Shown here piece after piece: positions 7,707-15,834 of a stretch of DNA of 40,925 bases (the first letter of the stretch is position 1; each line of letters starts with the position of its first letter). The DNA is from an uncultured Chlorobiaceae bacterium. GTDB lineage: Bacteria > Bacteroidota > Chlorobiia > Chlorobiales > Chlorobiaceae. Below the pieces are notes generated by a model, which ran no database searches, was not told the origin of the DNA, and was given only the letters and a program-made list of their open reading frames with translations. Location of the stretch: contig CAIJVD010000012.1 of assembly GCA_903824045.1 (NCBI GenBank), positions 1-40,925 of the forward strand, given 5' to 3'. Both the position numbers and the translations under genes were made by a program.

Positions 7707-9851
7707 TCAGTGCTCGAACAGCATTTCCGAGTAGGTCGGGAGCTGCCAGCGGCTGCGATCGACCATCAGCTCAAGCCTGTCGGCAACTTCGCGCACACTG
7801 ACCATGAACGGAAGCAGCACATCAGCACAGTAATCGGCCTTGGCAAACTCAGTGTCAAGCGTTTCGAGCTTGTCGACAACCTTGTCGAGCTTCCCTGTCA
7901 GGTCGATCAGGCTGGAGAGGTTTTCAGCCAGAGCCTTCAGGTGGCCGGCCTGGCTCTTGAGGGCCTTGTCGGAAAGACCGATCGCCTCGGAAGCTGCAAG
8001 CAGGTTGTTGAAGGAGTTGCCGATATCACCCTGATACTCTGAAACATCAGGAATGACAAGGGTTTTGAGCATAAGCTGGAGCGTGCGGGCTTCGATATCG
8101 ATACCCTTGACGTAGCGCTCGAGACGGATATGCAGACGGGAGTGAATCTCCTCAACGCTCAGCACGCCATACTTGACGAACATTGCCTGAATATCCTTCT
8201 TCTCCAGTACCCTGATGGCCTGCGGCGTGTTCTTCAGGTTCGGCAGTCCATTCTTCTTAGCATACTTCTGAAGGGCATCGCTGTAGTTGTCGCCAGGGTA
8301 GCGGATCGCCTTGGTTGCGGTAATCTGCTCGCGAAGGGTCTCAAGAATTGCAGCATCCTTCTTCTTTCCTGCCTTGACTTTGGCAAGAATAGCATCGGCG
8401 AAGTCGTCGACGGCTTCAGCCATAAGCGTATTGAGCACCATGTTCGGCACAGAGGCAGCCTGTGAAGAACCGACAGCCCTGAACTCAAACTTGTTGCCGG
8501 TGAAAGCAAACGGAGACGTACGGTTACGGTCGGTATAGTCCTTGTTGACCACAGGAACCTGAGCAAGTCCAAGGTTAAGCACCTGTTTCTCTGTTTTGAG
8601 GTCGACCTTGCCGCTTTCGATGGCATCGAGCACATTCTCAAGAAGCCCGCCGAGGAAGACGGTGACAACGGCCGGAGGTGCCTCGTTGGCGCCAAGACGG
8701 TGATCGTTGCCCATGCTGGCGATGGACATCCTGAGCAGATCGGCTCTCTTGTGAACACCCTTGAGCACTGCAACAAGGAAGACAAGGAACTGAAGGTTCT
8801 TCTCCGGAGTATCACCCGGATCAAGCAGGTTGATGCCGGTATCGGTACCGATCGACCAGTTGTTGTGCTTGCCCGAGCCGTTGATGCCTGCAAAAGGCTT
8901 TTCAGCAAGCAAGAGGGCGAATCCTTTCTTTTCGGCAACCTTTCTCATCACTTCCATGACGAGCAGGTTGTGGTCGACGGCGATGTTGGCCTCTTCGAAA
9001 ATAGGAGCAATTTCGAACTGGTGAGGGGCAACCTCGTTGTGACGGGTCTTGGCGGGAATGCCCAGAAGGTAGAGCTCATGCTCGACATCCTGCATGAATT
9101 CAAGAACGCGATCAGGAATGGAGCCAAAATAGTGATCCTCAAGCTGCTGGCCCTTCGGTGGCAGTGCGCCAAGCAGTGTACGGCCGCACATGACCAGATC
9201 GGGACGCTCGGAGAAGAATTTCTTGTCGATCAGGAAGTACTCCTGCTCGCAGCCGGCAAAGGTTTTGACGCGAGATACACCGCTGAGACCAAGGATTTCG
9301 AGCAGCCTGATTGCAGACTTGCTGACCGCATCCATGGAGCGGAGCAGAGGGGTTTTTGCATCGAGAGCCTCGCCGTGGTAGGAGATGAATACGGTAGGGA
9401 TACAGAGTGTCAGGTCCTTGCCGCCCTTCATGAGAAACGCCGGGCTTGAAGGATCCCATGCTGTGTAGCCGCGAGCCTCAAAAGTTGTGCGCATGCCGCC
9501 TGACGGGAAGCTTGATGCATCAGGCTCACCCTGAATCAGCTGCTCGCCGGAGAACCGCTCAATCGGCGTGCCGTCACGGTCGATGGAGAGAAATGCGTCG
9601 TGCTTTTCAGCCGTAGAACCGGTCATCGGCTGGAACCAGTGGGTATAATGGGTTGCGCCATTATCCATAGCCCACTCTTTCATGCCATGTGCAACCGCAC
9701 CGGCAATATCTTCGGGAATTTTCTTTCCTGCCCTGATGGTATCCTGCAAGGCCGAGAAGACCTCTTTAGGAAGCCTTGCACGCATTGCCTTCTGATCGAA
9801 GGTCATTGCGCCAAAGTAGCTGGAAACCGCAATTTTAGTATCACTGCTCAA
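7707..9851 (-). CDS. glnN: Glutamine synthetase, type III (GlnN)
   Basis: It makes glutamine from glutamate, ammonia and ATP. At about 714 residues it matches the long type III (GSIII) class, not the ~450-residue GlnA. Family landmarks include THWFQPMTG near the N-terminus, AGCEQEYFLID, ETRHNEVAP-like KTRHNEVAPHQFEIAPIFEEAN, the ATP-site NGSGKHNNWSIGTD, and GNDHRLGANEAPPAVV. The reading frame opens at 9893 with ATG codons at 9893 and 9875, but AAGGAGG lies 6 bases before a TTG at 9851, giving MSSDTKIAV. I take that as the true start because it is the only one with a ribosome binding site. The gene follows an Lrp-family regulator by 62 bases on the same strand, which suggests nitrogen or amino-acid control. 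Confidence 0.93.
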   Translation of the reverse strand: MSSDTKIAVSSYFGAMTFDQKAMRARLPKEVFSALQDTIRAGKKIPEDIAGAVAHGMKEWAMDNGATHYTHWFQPMTGSTAEKHDAFLSIDRDGTPIERFSGEQLIQGEPDASSFPSGGMRTTFEARGYTAWDPSSPAFLMKGGKDLTLCIPTVFISYHGEALDAKTPLLRSMDAVSKSAIRLLEILGLSGVSRVKTFAGCEQEYFLIDKKFFSERPDLVMCGRTLLGALPPKGQQLEDHYFGSIPDRVLEFMQDVEHELYLLGIPAKTRHNEVAPHQFEIAPIFEEANIAVDHNLLVMEVMRKVAEKKGFALLLAEKPFAGINGSGKHNNWSIGTDTGINLLDPGDTPEKNLQFLVFLVAVLKGVHKRADLLRMSIASMGNDHRLGANEAPPAVVTVFLGGLLENVLDAIESGKVDLKTEKQVLNLGLAQVPVVNKDYTDRNRTSPFAFTGNKFEFRAVGSSQAASVPNMVLNTLMAEAVDDFADAILAKVKAGKKKDAAILETLREQITATKAIRYPGDNYSDALQKYAKKNGLPNLKNTPQAIRVLEKKDIQAMFVKYGVLSVEEIHSRLHIRLERYVKGIDIEARTLQLMLKTLVIPDVSEYQGDIGNSFNNLLAASEAIGLSDKALKSQAGHLKALAENLSSLIDLTGKLDKVVDKLETLDTEFAKADYCADVLLPFMVSVREVADRLELMVDRSRWQLPTYSEMLFEH

Positions 9852-9913
9852 GAGAACCTCCTTGTTGATTTGCATAATGTTGCTTTGTACCACGAATAAA
9901 CGAAAAATGCCGC

Positions 9914-10441
9914 CTATACTTTTCTTGATTTCTTTTCATCAAAGGTGATGAGAACCTGACGATCCTGCAGGTTGGTCCGGATAATATCCGCACTGATCTT
10001 CTTGTTTTTCTTAAGCTGGGAGAGCACAAAACTTGTATTGGTCCCAAGCACGCCAGGCCAGCTCTGGATTCTCGAGAGAAACTTCTCGAGTGAGGAGGTG
10101 TTGTGTGTCATGACCTTGAGGATGTGCGAGCCCTCACCGGTGACCGAGAATGCCTCCATGATCTCATCCTCTTTCATGACATGCTCCATGAACGACTTGT
10201 AATGCTTCGAGGAGTCAATTCTGACACGAACAAATGCATGAATGTCGAATCCGAGCTGACGCTCGTCAACCTCCATGGTAAACCCTTTGATAATGCCGTT
10301 CTTCTGGAGCTTGTCGAGGCGTTCGCTGACAGAGGGTATCGAAAGGCCCACTACCTCCGCGAGTTCACTCAACCGGATTCGGCCGTTCTCTCCGAGAGAC
10401 TCGATTATTTTGAGATCGATAAGGTCAAGGTGTCCGGACAT
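9914..10441 (-). CDS. Lrp/AsnC-family transcriptional regulator
   Basis: The 175-residue protein starts with the N-terminal helix-turn-helix of this family (DLKIIESLGENGRIRLSELAEVVGLS, then VSERLDKLQKNGIIKGF). An effector-binding RAM domain follows at about 65-150, with the IMEAFSVTGEGSHILKVM segment typical of the ligand loop. The C-terminal ~25 residues are a charged extension. It lies immediately upstream of glnN in the same direction, so a role in amino-acid or glutamine-responsive control of that gene, and of itself, is likely but unproven. On this strand TTGTGA and TAATTT with 16 bases between them, in the AT-rich region to its right, are a possible promoter. Confidence 0.88.
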   Translation of the reverse strand: MSGHLDLIDLKIIESLGENGRIRLSELAEVVGLSIPSVSERLDKLQKNGIIKGFTMEVDERQLGFDIHAFVRVRIDSSKHYKSFMEHVMKEDEIMEAFSVTGEGSHILKVMTHNTSSLEKFLSRIQSWPGVLGTNTSFVLSQLKKNKKISADIIRTNLQDRQVLITFDEKKSRKV

Positions 10442-10696
10442 AACTTGGTGTTATTTTGTTTACCGATAGGCGAAAATTAAACAATAATAAGAAATTCACA
10501 ACCGTTTTCTTTAATATTAGCAAGAAAAACAATGCTTATCTTTAAAAATTAAGGGGGGGCACGGATTGCGGAAGCGCAGAAAACGTTCACACATTGTTTT
10601 CTTTTTCCAATTTATTTAAAATAGAATCAATCTGCACAGCAGAGCGCGCCCTTTTTTTTTGCCGTTTTTTAAAACAGCCCCACCCTCCAATTTGTC

Positions 10697-10900
10697 ATGC
10701 CGGAAGAACCAAACAATCCGCCGCCCCCTCTTCAAAGCAATCAGGAGGGTTATGATAAGCCGCTATCGCCTGCCACCTGCAGCCGTCCTGCAAGCCAGGA
10801 TATGCGCGTGATCGTCAAAGGCACCATGCAGCTCGCCAACAGAGTGCCCACCGAGCTCGACAGAGCCCTGAAAACACTCAACTCGCTCAAGCCAAAATGA
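10697..10900 (+). CDS. Small protein of unknown function upstream of crtQ
   Basis: This 67-codon ORF encodes a proline-rich N-terminus (EEPNNPPPPLQ), then a segment with MRVIVKGTMQLANRVPTELDRALKTLN, which looks folded (a strand and helices). It has no signal peptide or membrane segment. Its codon use and the sensible C-terminal half suggest a real gene, and it is followed at 123 bases by crtQ on the same strand. The ribosome binding site is weak. I know no named family. A cofactor or regulatory role next to a carotenoid gene would be speculation. Confidence 0.5.
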   Translation: MPEEPNNPPPPLQSNQEGYDKPLSPATCSRPASQDMRVIVKGTMQLANRVPTELDRALKTLNSLKPK

Positions 10901-10950
10901 CCGGAAGCCCTCTCCAGTAGGCCAGTATGGCAACGCTTTCATTATCCATC

Positions 10951-10970
10951 CGCTATTATGTATATTAGCG
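10951..10970. promoter_or_regulatory. Interrupted palindrome upstream of crtQ
   Basis: CGCTATTATGTATATTAGCG is a near-palindrome (arms CGCTA/TAGCG plus inner AT pairs). It lies 53 bases before the crtQ start codon and contains TATTAT and TATATT, either of which could be a -10 element. It could be an operator over a promoter. No standard -35 sequence is present at the right distance. Confidence 0.3.
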
Positions 10971-11022
10971 CCCTGAATCGGGCTATCCCCGGCATCTTGA
11001 AACCCTGAAATCTTGGCAATCA

Positions 11023-12387
11023 GTGAAAGTAGCAATTTTCGGAGCAGGAGTTGCGGGCCTCTCTGCAGCAATCGATCTTGTAGATCAGGGCCACCAGGTT
11101 GAGATCTATGAAAAAAGAAAGGTTCTCGGCGGAAAAGTCTCCGTATGGAAGGATAGTGAGGGCGACTCCATAGAATCAGGGCTCCATATCGTTTTCGGAG
11201 GCTACAGTCAGCTTCAGGACTATCTCGAAAGGGTTGGTGCCGCCAGCAACTACCAGTGGAAAGACCATGCGCTCGTCTATGCAGAATCGGACGGCCGACA
11301 GTCGAGCTTCAGAAAAGCAAAACTGCCCAGCCCCTGGGCGGAGATAGTCGGAGGCCTGCAGGCCGACTTCCTTACCATGTGGGACAAAATCTCCCTGATC
11401 CGCGGACTTTTGCCGGCCATCATCGGCAATGAGGAGTACTTCCGGAGCCAGGACAGTATGACCTACTCCGAATGGCACCGCCTGAGAGGCGCTTCAGAGC
11501 ATTCGCTGCAGAAGCTCTGGCGGGCCATAGCATTAGCCATGAATTTCATCGAGCCGAACGTTATCAGCGCCCGACCGATGATCACCATTTTTAAATACTT
11601 CGGCACCGATTACACATCGACCAAATTCGGCTTCTTCCGCAAGAACCCCGGTGAGTCGATGATCGAGCCGATGCGCCAGTATATCCAGAGCCGGGGCGGC
11701 CGTATCTTTGTCGACGCAAAGTTGAGCCGCTTCGAACTGAACAGTGACGAAACCATCAGCCGGGCAGTACTTCAGGACGGACACACCATCGAGGCTGACG
11801 CCTATATATCAGCCCTTCCCGCGCACAACATCAAGAAAATATTCCCGGAGACGTGGCTTACTCATGACTACTTCCGCAATATTTTCCGTTTTGAGGGAAG
11901 CCCGGTAGCAAACTGCCAGCTCTGGTTTGACCGCAAGATCACCGACCTGGACAACCTGATGTTTTCACAGGGAACCATCTTCGCAACGTTTGCTGACGTC
12001 TCCATAACCTGCCCCGAAGATTTCCAGGAGGGGATGGGCTCCGCCAACGGCGGAAGCGTCATGAGCCTCGTGCTCGCCCCTGCGCACGACCTGATGGATA
12101 TGCCTAACGAGGTTATCACGCAGCTGGTCATGAAGGATATCCATGACCGCTTCCCGAAATCCCGTGACGCCAGACTTCTGAAGTCGACCATAGTAAAGAT
12201 ACCCCAATCTGTCTACAAGGCGGTCCCCGATATCGACCAGTACCGTCCCGACCAGATCACCCCCGTAAAAAACTTCTTTCTGGCTGGAGACTACACCTAT
12301 CAGCGCTATCTCGCGTCGATGGAAGGGGCTGCACTCAGCGGAAAGCAGGCTGCAGAAAAACTGATGGCTCAAATGGCAAAGCAATAG
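11023..12387 (+). CDS. crtQ: Zeta-carotene desaturase (plant/cyanobacterial CrtQ type)
   Basis: The 454-residue FAD enzyme starts with the dinucleotide-binding motif IFGAGVAGLSAAIDLVDQGH and then VEIYEKRKVLGGKVS, the standard amine-oxidase/desaturase opening. The body matches the plant-type carotene desaturases: GLHIVFGGY, KLPSPWAEIVGGLQ, LWRAIALAMNFIEP, SARPMITIF, NPGESMIEPMRQYI, and the C-terminal FAD motif NFFLAGDYTYQRYLASMEGAALSGKQAAE. Phytoene desaturase CrtP is the close paralog. I choose CrtQ from the overall pattern and remembered gene order beside glnN in Chlorobaculum. It would desaturate zeta-carotene toward lycopene for chlorobactene or isorenieratene. The start is GTG. CrtP remains the alternative. 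Confidence 0.85.
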   Translation: MKVAIFGAGVAGLSAAIDLVDQGHQVEIYEKRKVLGGKVSVWKDSEGDSIESGLHIVFGGYSQLQDYLERVGAASNYQWKDHALVYAESDGRQSSFRKAKLPSPWAEIVGGLQADFLTMWDKISLIRGLLPAIIGNEEYFRSQDSMTYSEWHRLRGASEHSLQKLWRAIALAMNFIEPNVISARPMITIFKYFGTDYTSTKFGFFRKNPGESMIEPMRQYIQSRGGRIFVDAKLSRFELNSDETISRAVLQDGHTIEADAYISALPAHNIKKIFPETWLTHDYFRNIFRFEGSPVANCQLWFDRKITDLDNLMFSQGTIFATFADVSITCPEDFQEGMGSANGGSVMSLVLAPAHDLMDMPNEVITQLVMKDIHDRFPKSRDARLLKSTIVKIPQSVYKAVPDIDQYRPDQITPVKNFFLAGDYTYQRYLASMEGAALSGKQAAEKLMAQMAKQ

Positions 12388-12497
12388 CCCGCAAGCGTAG
12401 CCAACTTTTTGGCTTCGGCAGCTGAACTAATTATGGCGTCTGGCGTTACATAGTGGTGTGCATCAAAAAAAACACTCATTTGACCTCAATACCCGCC

Positions 12498-13553
12498 ATG
12501 CTGAATCAGCAATCACGTTCAGAACGCAACTCCACCCTCCCTGATGCCTCCACCCAGGTGAAGCTTCTTGAAGAGACCGACTGCGGCATACTCCCCTTCG
12601 CAAGCAAAATTGCAGCGTCAGGCTCTCTCCCGCTGCGCTCAGGGGAAATCGAGGTACTGCAGATCAACACCGGCTACCGCTGCAACCTGCTCTGCCGCCA
12701 CTGTCACGTCGACGCAGGGCCGGATCGCACGGAGATGATGACGCGCCAGACCATGCAGCACTGCCTTGAGGCAATCAAGCGGGGCACTATCAAAACCATT
12801 GACATAACCGGAGGAGCGCCAGAAATGAACCCGGAGTTCCGGTGGTTCATTGAGAGCTTGCGAAGGGTGGCGCCTGAGGCGGAAATCATTGTACGTTCTA
12901 ACCTCACCCTCCTCTTAGCCGCCTCAACGTTCAGTTCACTCGGCGAATTCCTCAAGGAGCACAGGATCACCATCATCGCCTCTCTTCCCTGCTACACAAA
13001 GGAGAATGTCGACCTGATAAGGGGAAAAGGGGTGTTCGACCGATCCATTGAAGCGCTCAAGCGGCTCAACCTGCTCGGCTACGCAAAGAAGGAGAGCAAT
13101 CTCGAACTCAACCTGGTCTACAATCCGGGAGGGCCTTCACTGCCGGCGTGTCAGGCGCAGCTTGAAGCGGAGTACCGCAGTCACCTCATGGAGGAGCATG
13201 GCATTCACTTCAGCCATCTCTACACCATCACCAACATGCCCGTCAGCCGCTTTCTCGGAGAGCTTCTCGAAAACGGCAGCTACTGCCGATATATGAATCT
13301 GCTCGAAAAGAACTTCAATCCGCTCGCCCTCGAAACCCTCATGTGCAGAACAACACTCTCTGTCGGGTGGGATGGCGCGCTCTACGACTGCGATTTCAAC
13401 CAGATGCTCCACCTCCCCCTTCGAGACTCAGCAGTGCGCCACATCAGCCAGTTCAGCCTGGAGCGGCTGCAGAACCGCCAGATTTCGCTCGGCCAGCACT
13501 GTTACGGCTGCACCGCGGGCGCCGGATCGAGCTGTCAGGGATCACTGCTGTGA
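12498..13553 (+). CDS. arsS: Radical SAM protein, ArsS / TIGR04167 family
   Basis: The radical SAM motif CNLLCRHCHVDAGP supplies the CxxxCxxC ligands of the 4Fe-4S cluster, followed by DITGGAPEMNP. The C-terminal half is the family's Cys-rich domain: CRYMNLLEKNFNP, LMCRTTLSVGWDG, YDCDFNQM and the closing HCYGCTAGAGSSCQG. Some relatives carry selenocysteine in this domain; here only Cys codons are seen. ArsS is proposed to act in arsenosugar synthesis after methylation by ArsM. No arsM lies nearby, so the substrate here is inferred. I take ATG 12498 as start; an in-frame GTG at 12453 adds 15 residues without a better ribosome binding site. The stop overlaps the next gene's GTG, so translation is coupled. 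Confidence 0.85.
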   Translation: MLNQQSRSERNSTLPDASTQVKLLEETDCGILPFASKIAASGSLPLRSGEIEVLQINTGYRCNLLCRHCHVDAGPDRTEMMTRQTMQHCLEAIKRGTIKTIDITGGAPEMNPEFRWFIESLRRVAPEAEIIVRSNLTLLLAASTFSSLGEFLKEHRITIIASLPCYTKENVDLIRGKGVFDRSIEALKRLNLLGYAKKESNLELNLVYNPGGPSLPACQAQLEAEYRSHLMEEHGIHFSHLYTITNMPVSRFLGELLENGSYCRYMNLLEKNFNPLALETLMCRTTLSVGWDGALYDCDFNQMLHLPLRDSAVRHISQFSLERLQNRQISLGQHCYGCTAGAGSSCQGSLL

Positions 13554-14158
13554 AGAACGACCGGCTGCTCATCATATTCACCAGAAACCCTGTGGCGGGC
13601 GAGGTAAAAACTCGCCTTGCGAGCTCCATTGGAGCCGAGAGTGCACTCGAAGTCTATAAAGCGCTGAGAGCACACACCGCTGCGGTCTGCAGAGAGCTCG
13701 ATGCAAAAAAAAGAGCCTGTTACTGCGGCTTCATTCCCACGAATGATATCTTTCTCACCAACGGCTTCAGCGCTACCCTTCAGGTGGGCGAAGAGCTTGG
13801 CGAAAGGATGCTCAACGCTCTGAGAGCGGGATTTGACGATGGATACACGAAAATCGTGCTCATTGGAACCGACTGCCTCGAAATTACCCCCCTTATCCTT
13901 GAGCAGGCATTCATCGCGCTTGAAGGGGCGGACGCAGTTATTGGTCCGGCACGCGATGGCGGGTTCTACCTGATCGGCATGAAGAGAGTCATCGAGGAGC
14001 TCTTTCTGGGAAGAGCGTGGAGCACCCCGGAGGTCCTCGCCGAAACCACCCTCACGCTCCGCTCGCTCCAGGCAGACCATGAGCTGCTCGAAGAGCTGTC
14101 GGATATCGATACTCTTGAAGACCTCAAAGCAAGCGCACTATGGCCCCTCAAACCATAA
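13550..14158 (+). CDS. Glycosyltransferase-like protein, TIGR04282 family
   Basis: The 202-residue protein starts at GTG 13550, overlapping the arsS stop codon. It has a nucleotide-diphospho-sugar transferase fold similar to CofC/DUF2064 proteins: the opening LLIIFTRNPVAGEVKTRLAS, the GTDCLEI metal-binding Asp region, and PARDGGFYLIGMK. The family is named rSAM/selenodomain-associated transferase 1 because it co-occurs with ArsS-type radical SAM proteins, which is the case here. It probably activates or transfers a sugar to the radical SAM product. Its 3' end overlaps the next gene by 19 bases. Confidence 0.88.
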   Translation: MKNDRLLIIFTRNPVAGEVKTRLASSIGAESALEVYKALRAHTAAVCRELDAKKRACYCGFIPTNDIFLTNGFSATLQVGEELGERMLNALRAGFDDGYTKIVLIGTDCLEITPLILEQAFIALEGADAVIGPARDGGFYLIGMKRVIEELFLGRAWSTPEVLAETTLTLRSLQADHELLEELSDIDTLEDLKASALWPLKP

Positions 14159-14832
14159 GCATCATCATTCCGACCTGGAACGAGGAGCGCGTAATCGAAC
14201 ACTCCATCTGCTCTCTTCTCGAAATCACCCGTAACCATGGCGGAGTGGAGATCATTGTCAGCGATGCAGGCAGCGACCGGACTGCCGATATTCTCTCCTC
14301 CCTTCCGGTGAAGGTGGTGCGGAGCGCCAAAGGACGGGCCGTTCAGATGAATGCCGGAGCAAAGAGCACCGAGGGCGAAATCCTCTACTTTCTGCATGCC
14401 GACACTACTCCCCCAGAGAGCTTCATCGAGGATATCCGTTCAGCAATCGACTCCGGAAAAAAGGCCGGCTGTTTCAGAATGGCATTCGATGACCAGAATC
14501 CGCTCATGAGCCTTTTCGGATGGTTCACCCAGTTCCCCCTGCCGGTATGCCGGGGAGGCGACCAGTCGCTCTTTATCGAAAGGGAGTTATTTGATGCTAT
14601 CGGCGGATATGACGAAACACAGCTCATCATGGAGGACTACGATATCGTCAGGCGCATAGAAGAGCGGCACAGTGTCCACATCCTTAAGCCCGAGGTCACA
14701 ACATCGGCAAGAAAGTATCACCGCAACGGCATCATCCGGCTCCAGGTGATCTTTGGAACCCTCCACCTCATGCATGCGCTCGGAATGGACCAGGAAGAGC
14801 TCATCCGCTGCTACAGAGAGAATATCTCCTGA
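14140..14832 (+). CDS. Family 2 glycosyltransferase, TIGR04283 family
   Basis: The 230-residue GT-A enzyme opens with ISIIIPTWNEERVIEHSI and IVSDAGSDRTADI. It has AKGRAVQMNAGA and the nucleotide-sugar DxD-type segment FLHADTTPPE, then RGGDQSLFIERELFDAIGGYDET and MEDYDIVRRIEE with the catalytic ED. This is rSAM/selenodomain-associated transferase 2. With the two upstream overlapping genes it completes the standard arsS-transferase 1-transferase 2 cassette, most likely one mRNA. The product is predicted to be a modified sugar or glycolipid; arsenic as a substrate is from family knowledge only. Confidence 0.88.
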   Translation: MAPQTISIIIPTWNEERVIEHSICSLLEITRNHGGVEIIVSDAGSDRTADILSSLPVKVVRSAKGRAVQMNAGAKSTEGEILYFLHADTTPPESFIEDIRSAIDSGKKAGCFRMAFDDQNPLMSLFGWFTQFPLPVCRGGDQSLFIERELFDAIGGYDETQLIMEDYDIVRRIEERHSVHILKPEVTTSARKYHRNGIIRLQVIFGTLHLMHALGMDQEELIRCYRENIS

Positions 14833-14957
14833 AAAATCGGTTAAATACACCAAATACAGAGACTCAAAATACCTGCCGCAGTGAAGGACTTGGTAAATAG
14901 ATTTGCTATATTCAAAAAAATACACTTTCAACCACCTCCCTTTAACCAGATACGATT

Positions 14958-15677
14958 ATGGCAGCAGAAGAGCTCAACAAACCTGCAGGCACCCCGAAAC
15001 CTGCGGTGCAGCAGAACACTGAAGTCACTCCAGGCAGTGGGGATATCGCACAGCTGATCGGCAGCTTCGGTCAGTTTCTCGACTCCACCATCGAGTCAGC
15101 TCAGGGCGTTATCAGCTCCGTAACCACCAGTACCGGCCAGCTGATCGAAGGGGTCACCTCAACGATCAACTCCGAATCGGTTCAGGGTGCGATCACCTCT
15201 TTCGGCAATGCCACAGGCCAGCTCATCGACGGCGTAACGGCCACGATCAACTCCGAGTCGGTTCAGGGCGCAATCAGCTCTTTGGGCAATGCTACAGGTC
15301 AGCTCATTGATGGCGTAACCTCCACCATCAAATCCGAGTCGGTTCAGGGCGTCATCAACTCTGTCGGCAACGCTACCGGCCAGCTTATCGATGGCGTAAC
15401 CTCCACCATCAGCTCAGGCTCATTCGGGGATTTAGGCAAGCTCTGGACAGGTCTGCTTGAGAACCTCAACACCACGGTCAGCACCGGCAATGTGCAGAAC
15501 CTCTTCGACAATGTCAGCCACGGCCTTGGCCAGCTCGCCAGCAATATTTTCTCCCCTGGAAAGCCGTCTTTTGGTGAAGACCGTCAGAAAAAAGAGGTCA
15601 AGGAAATTATCTTTACCCCGAAGGAGAGCATCCCCTCAGTGCAGGTTCCGGCTCCGGCGCTCAAAGAGAATAACTGA
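14958..15677 (+). CDS. Repeat protein of unknown function (four 27-residue repeats)
   Basis: The 239-residue protein has no signal peptide. Residues 1-46 are Pro/Gly-rich. Residues 47-154 are four tandem 27-residue repeats sharing QG(V/A)I, TGQLI(D/E)GVT and TI, with a heptad-like spacing of hydrophobics that suggests amphipathic helices. Then comes a non-repeated helix-like part (GKLWTGLLENLNTTVSTGNVQNLF) and a charged, proline-rich tail. Short hydrophobic Ser/Thr/Gly-rich proteins of this style in green sulfur bacteria include chlorosome envelope proteins, so a chlorosome or surface-coat role is possible; I cannot assign it. It stands alone, with GCTATATT about 45 bases upstream as a possible -10 region and a strong terminator after it, which suggests independent and perhaps high expression. 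Confidence 0.75.
   Translation: MAAEELNKPAGTPKPAVQQNTEVTPGSGDIAQLIGSFGQFLDSTIESAQGVISSVTTSTGQLIEGVTSTINSESVQGAITSFGNATGQLIDGVTATINSESVQGAISSLGNATGQLIDGVTSTIKSESVQGVINSVGNATGQLIDGVTSTISSGSFGDLGKLWTGLLENLNTTVSTGNVQNLFDNVSHGLGQLASNIFSPGKPSFGEDRQKKEVKEIIFTPKESIPSVQVPAPALKENN
15096..15419 (+). repeat. Four in-frame 81-bp tandem repeats
   Basis: Four units of 81 bp (27 codons) start at 15096, 15177, 15258 and 15339. The middle units are the most alike at the DNA level (for example TCCGAGTCGGTTCAGGGC), which points to recent duplication or homogenisation by recombination inside the gene. Confidence 0.85.
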
Positions 15678-15745
15678 CAGGGAATACACAGAAAAGGCCG
15701 AGGGTTTATTGCTTCGTAAACATGCAATAATGAGCATGCCAAACT

Positions 15746-15780
15746 GAAAATCCCTGAGTTATCGTTTTTCAGGGATTTTC
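15746..15780 (+). terminator. Rho-independent terminator after the repeat protein gene
   Basis: GAAAATCCCTGA (15746-15757) pairs with TCAGGGATTTTC (15769-15780): a 12-bp stem with an 11-base loop and a T-rich 3' arm. It lies 69 bases after the stop codon and 55 bases before the next gene, and separates the two transcripts. Confidence 0.8.
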
Positions 15781-15834
15781 ATTGCCGCTCACATGAACTC
15801 GCCCCAATAACCCCACCCCTTCAAAAAAACGACC

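Noticed and set aside
8700-9449. Long plus-strand ORF (249 codons) inside the glnN region
   Set aside because: It is antisense to glnN, has no ribosome binding site or recognisable domain, and glnN motifs run through the whole stretch.
12388-12452. Possible terminator after crtQ (AGCC...GGCT)
   Set aside because: The stem is only about four base pairs and no U-tract follows, so it is too weak to call.
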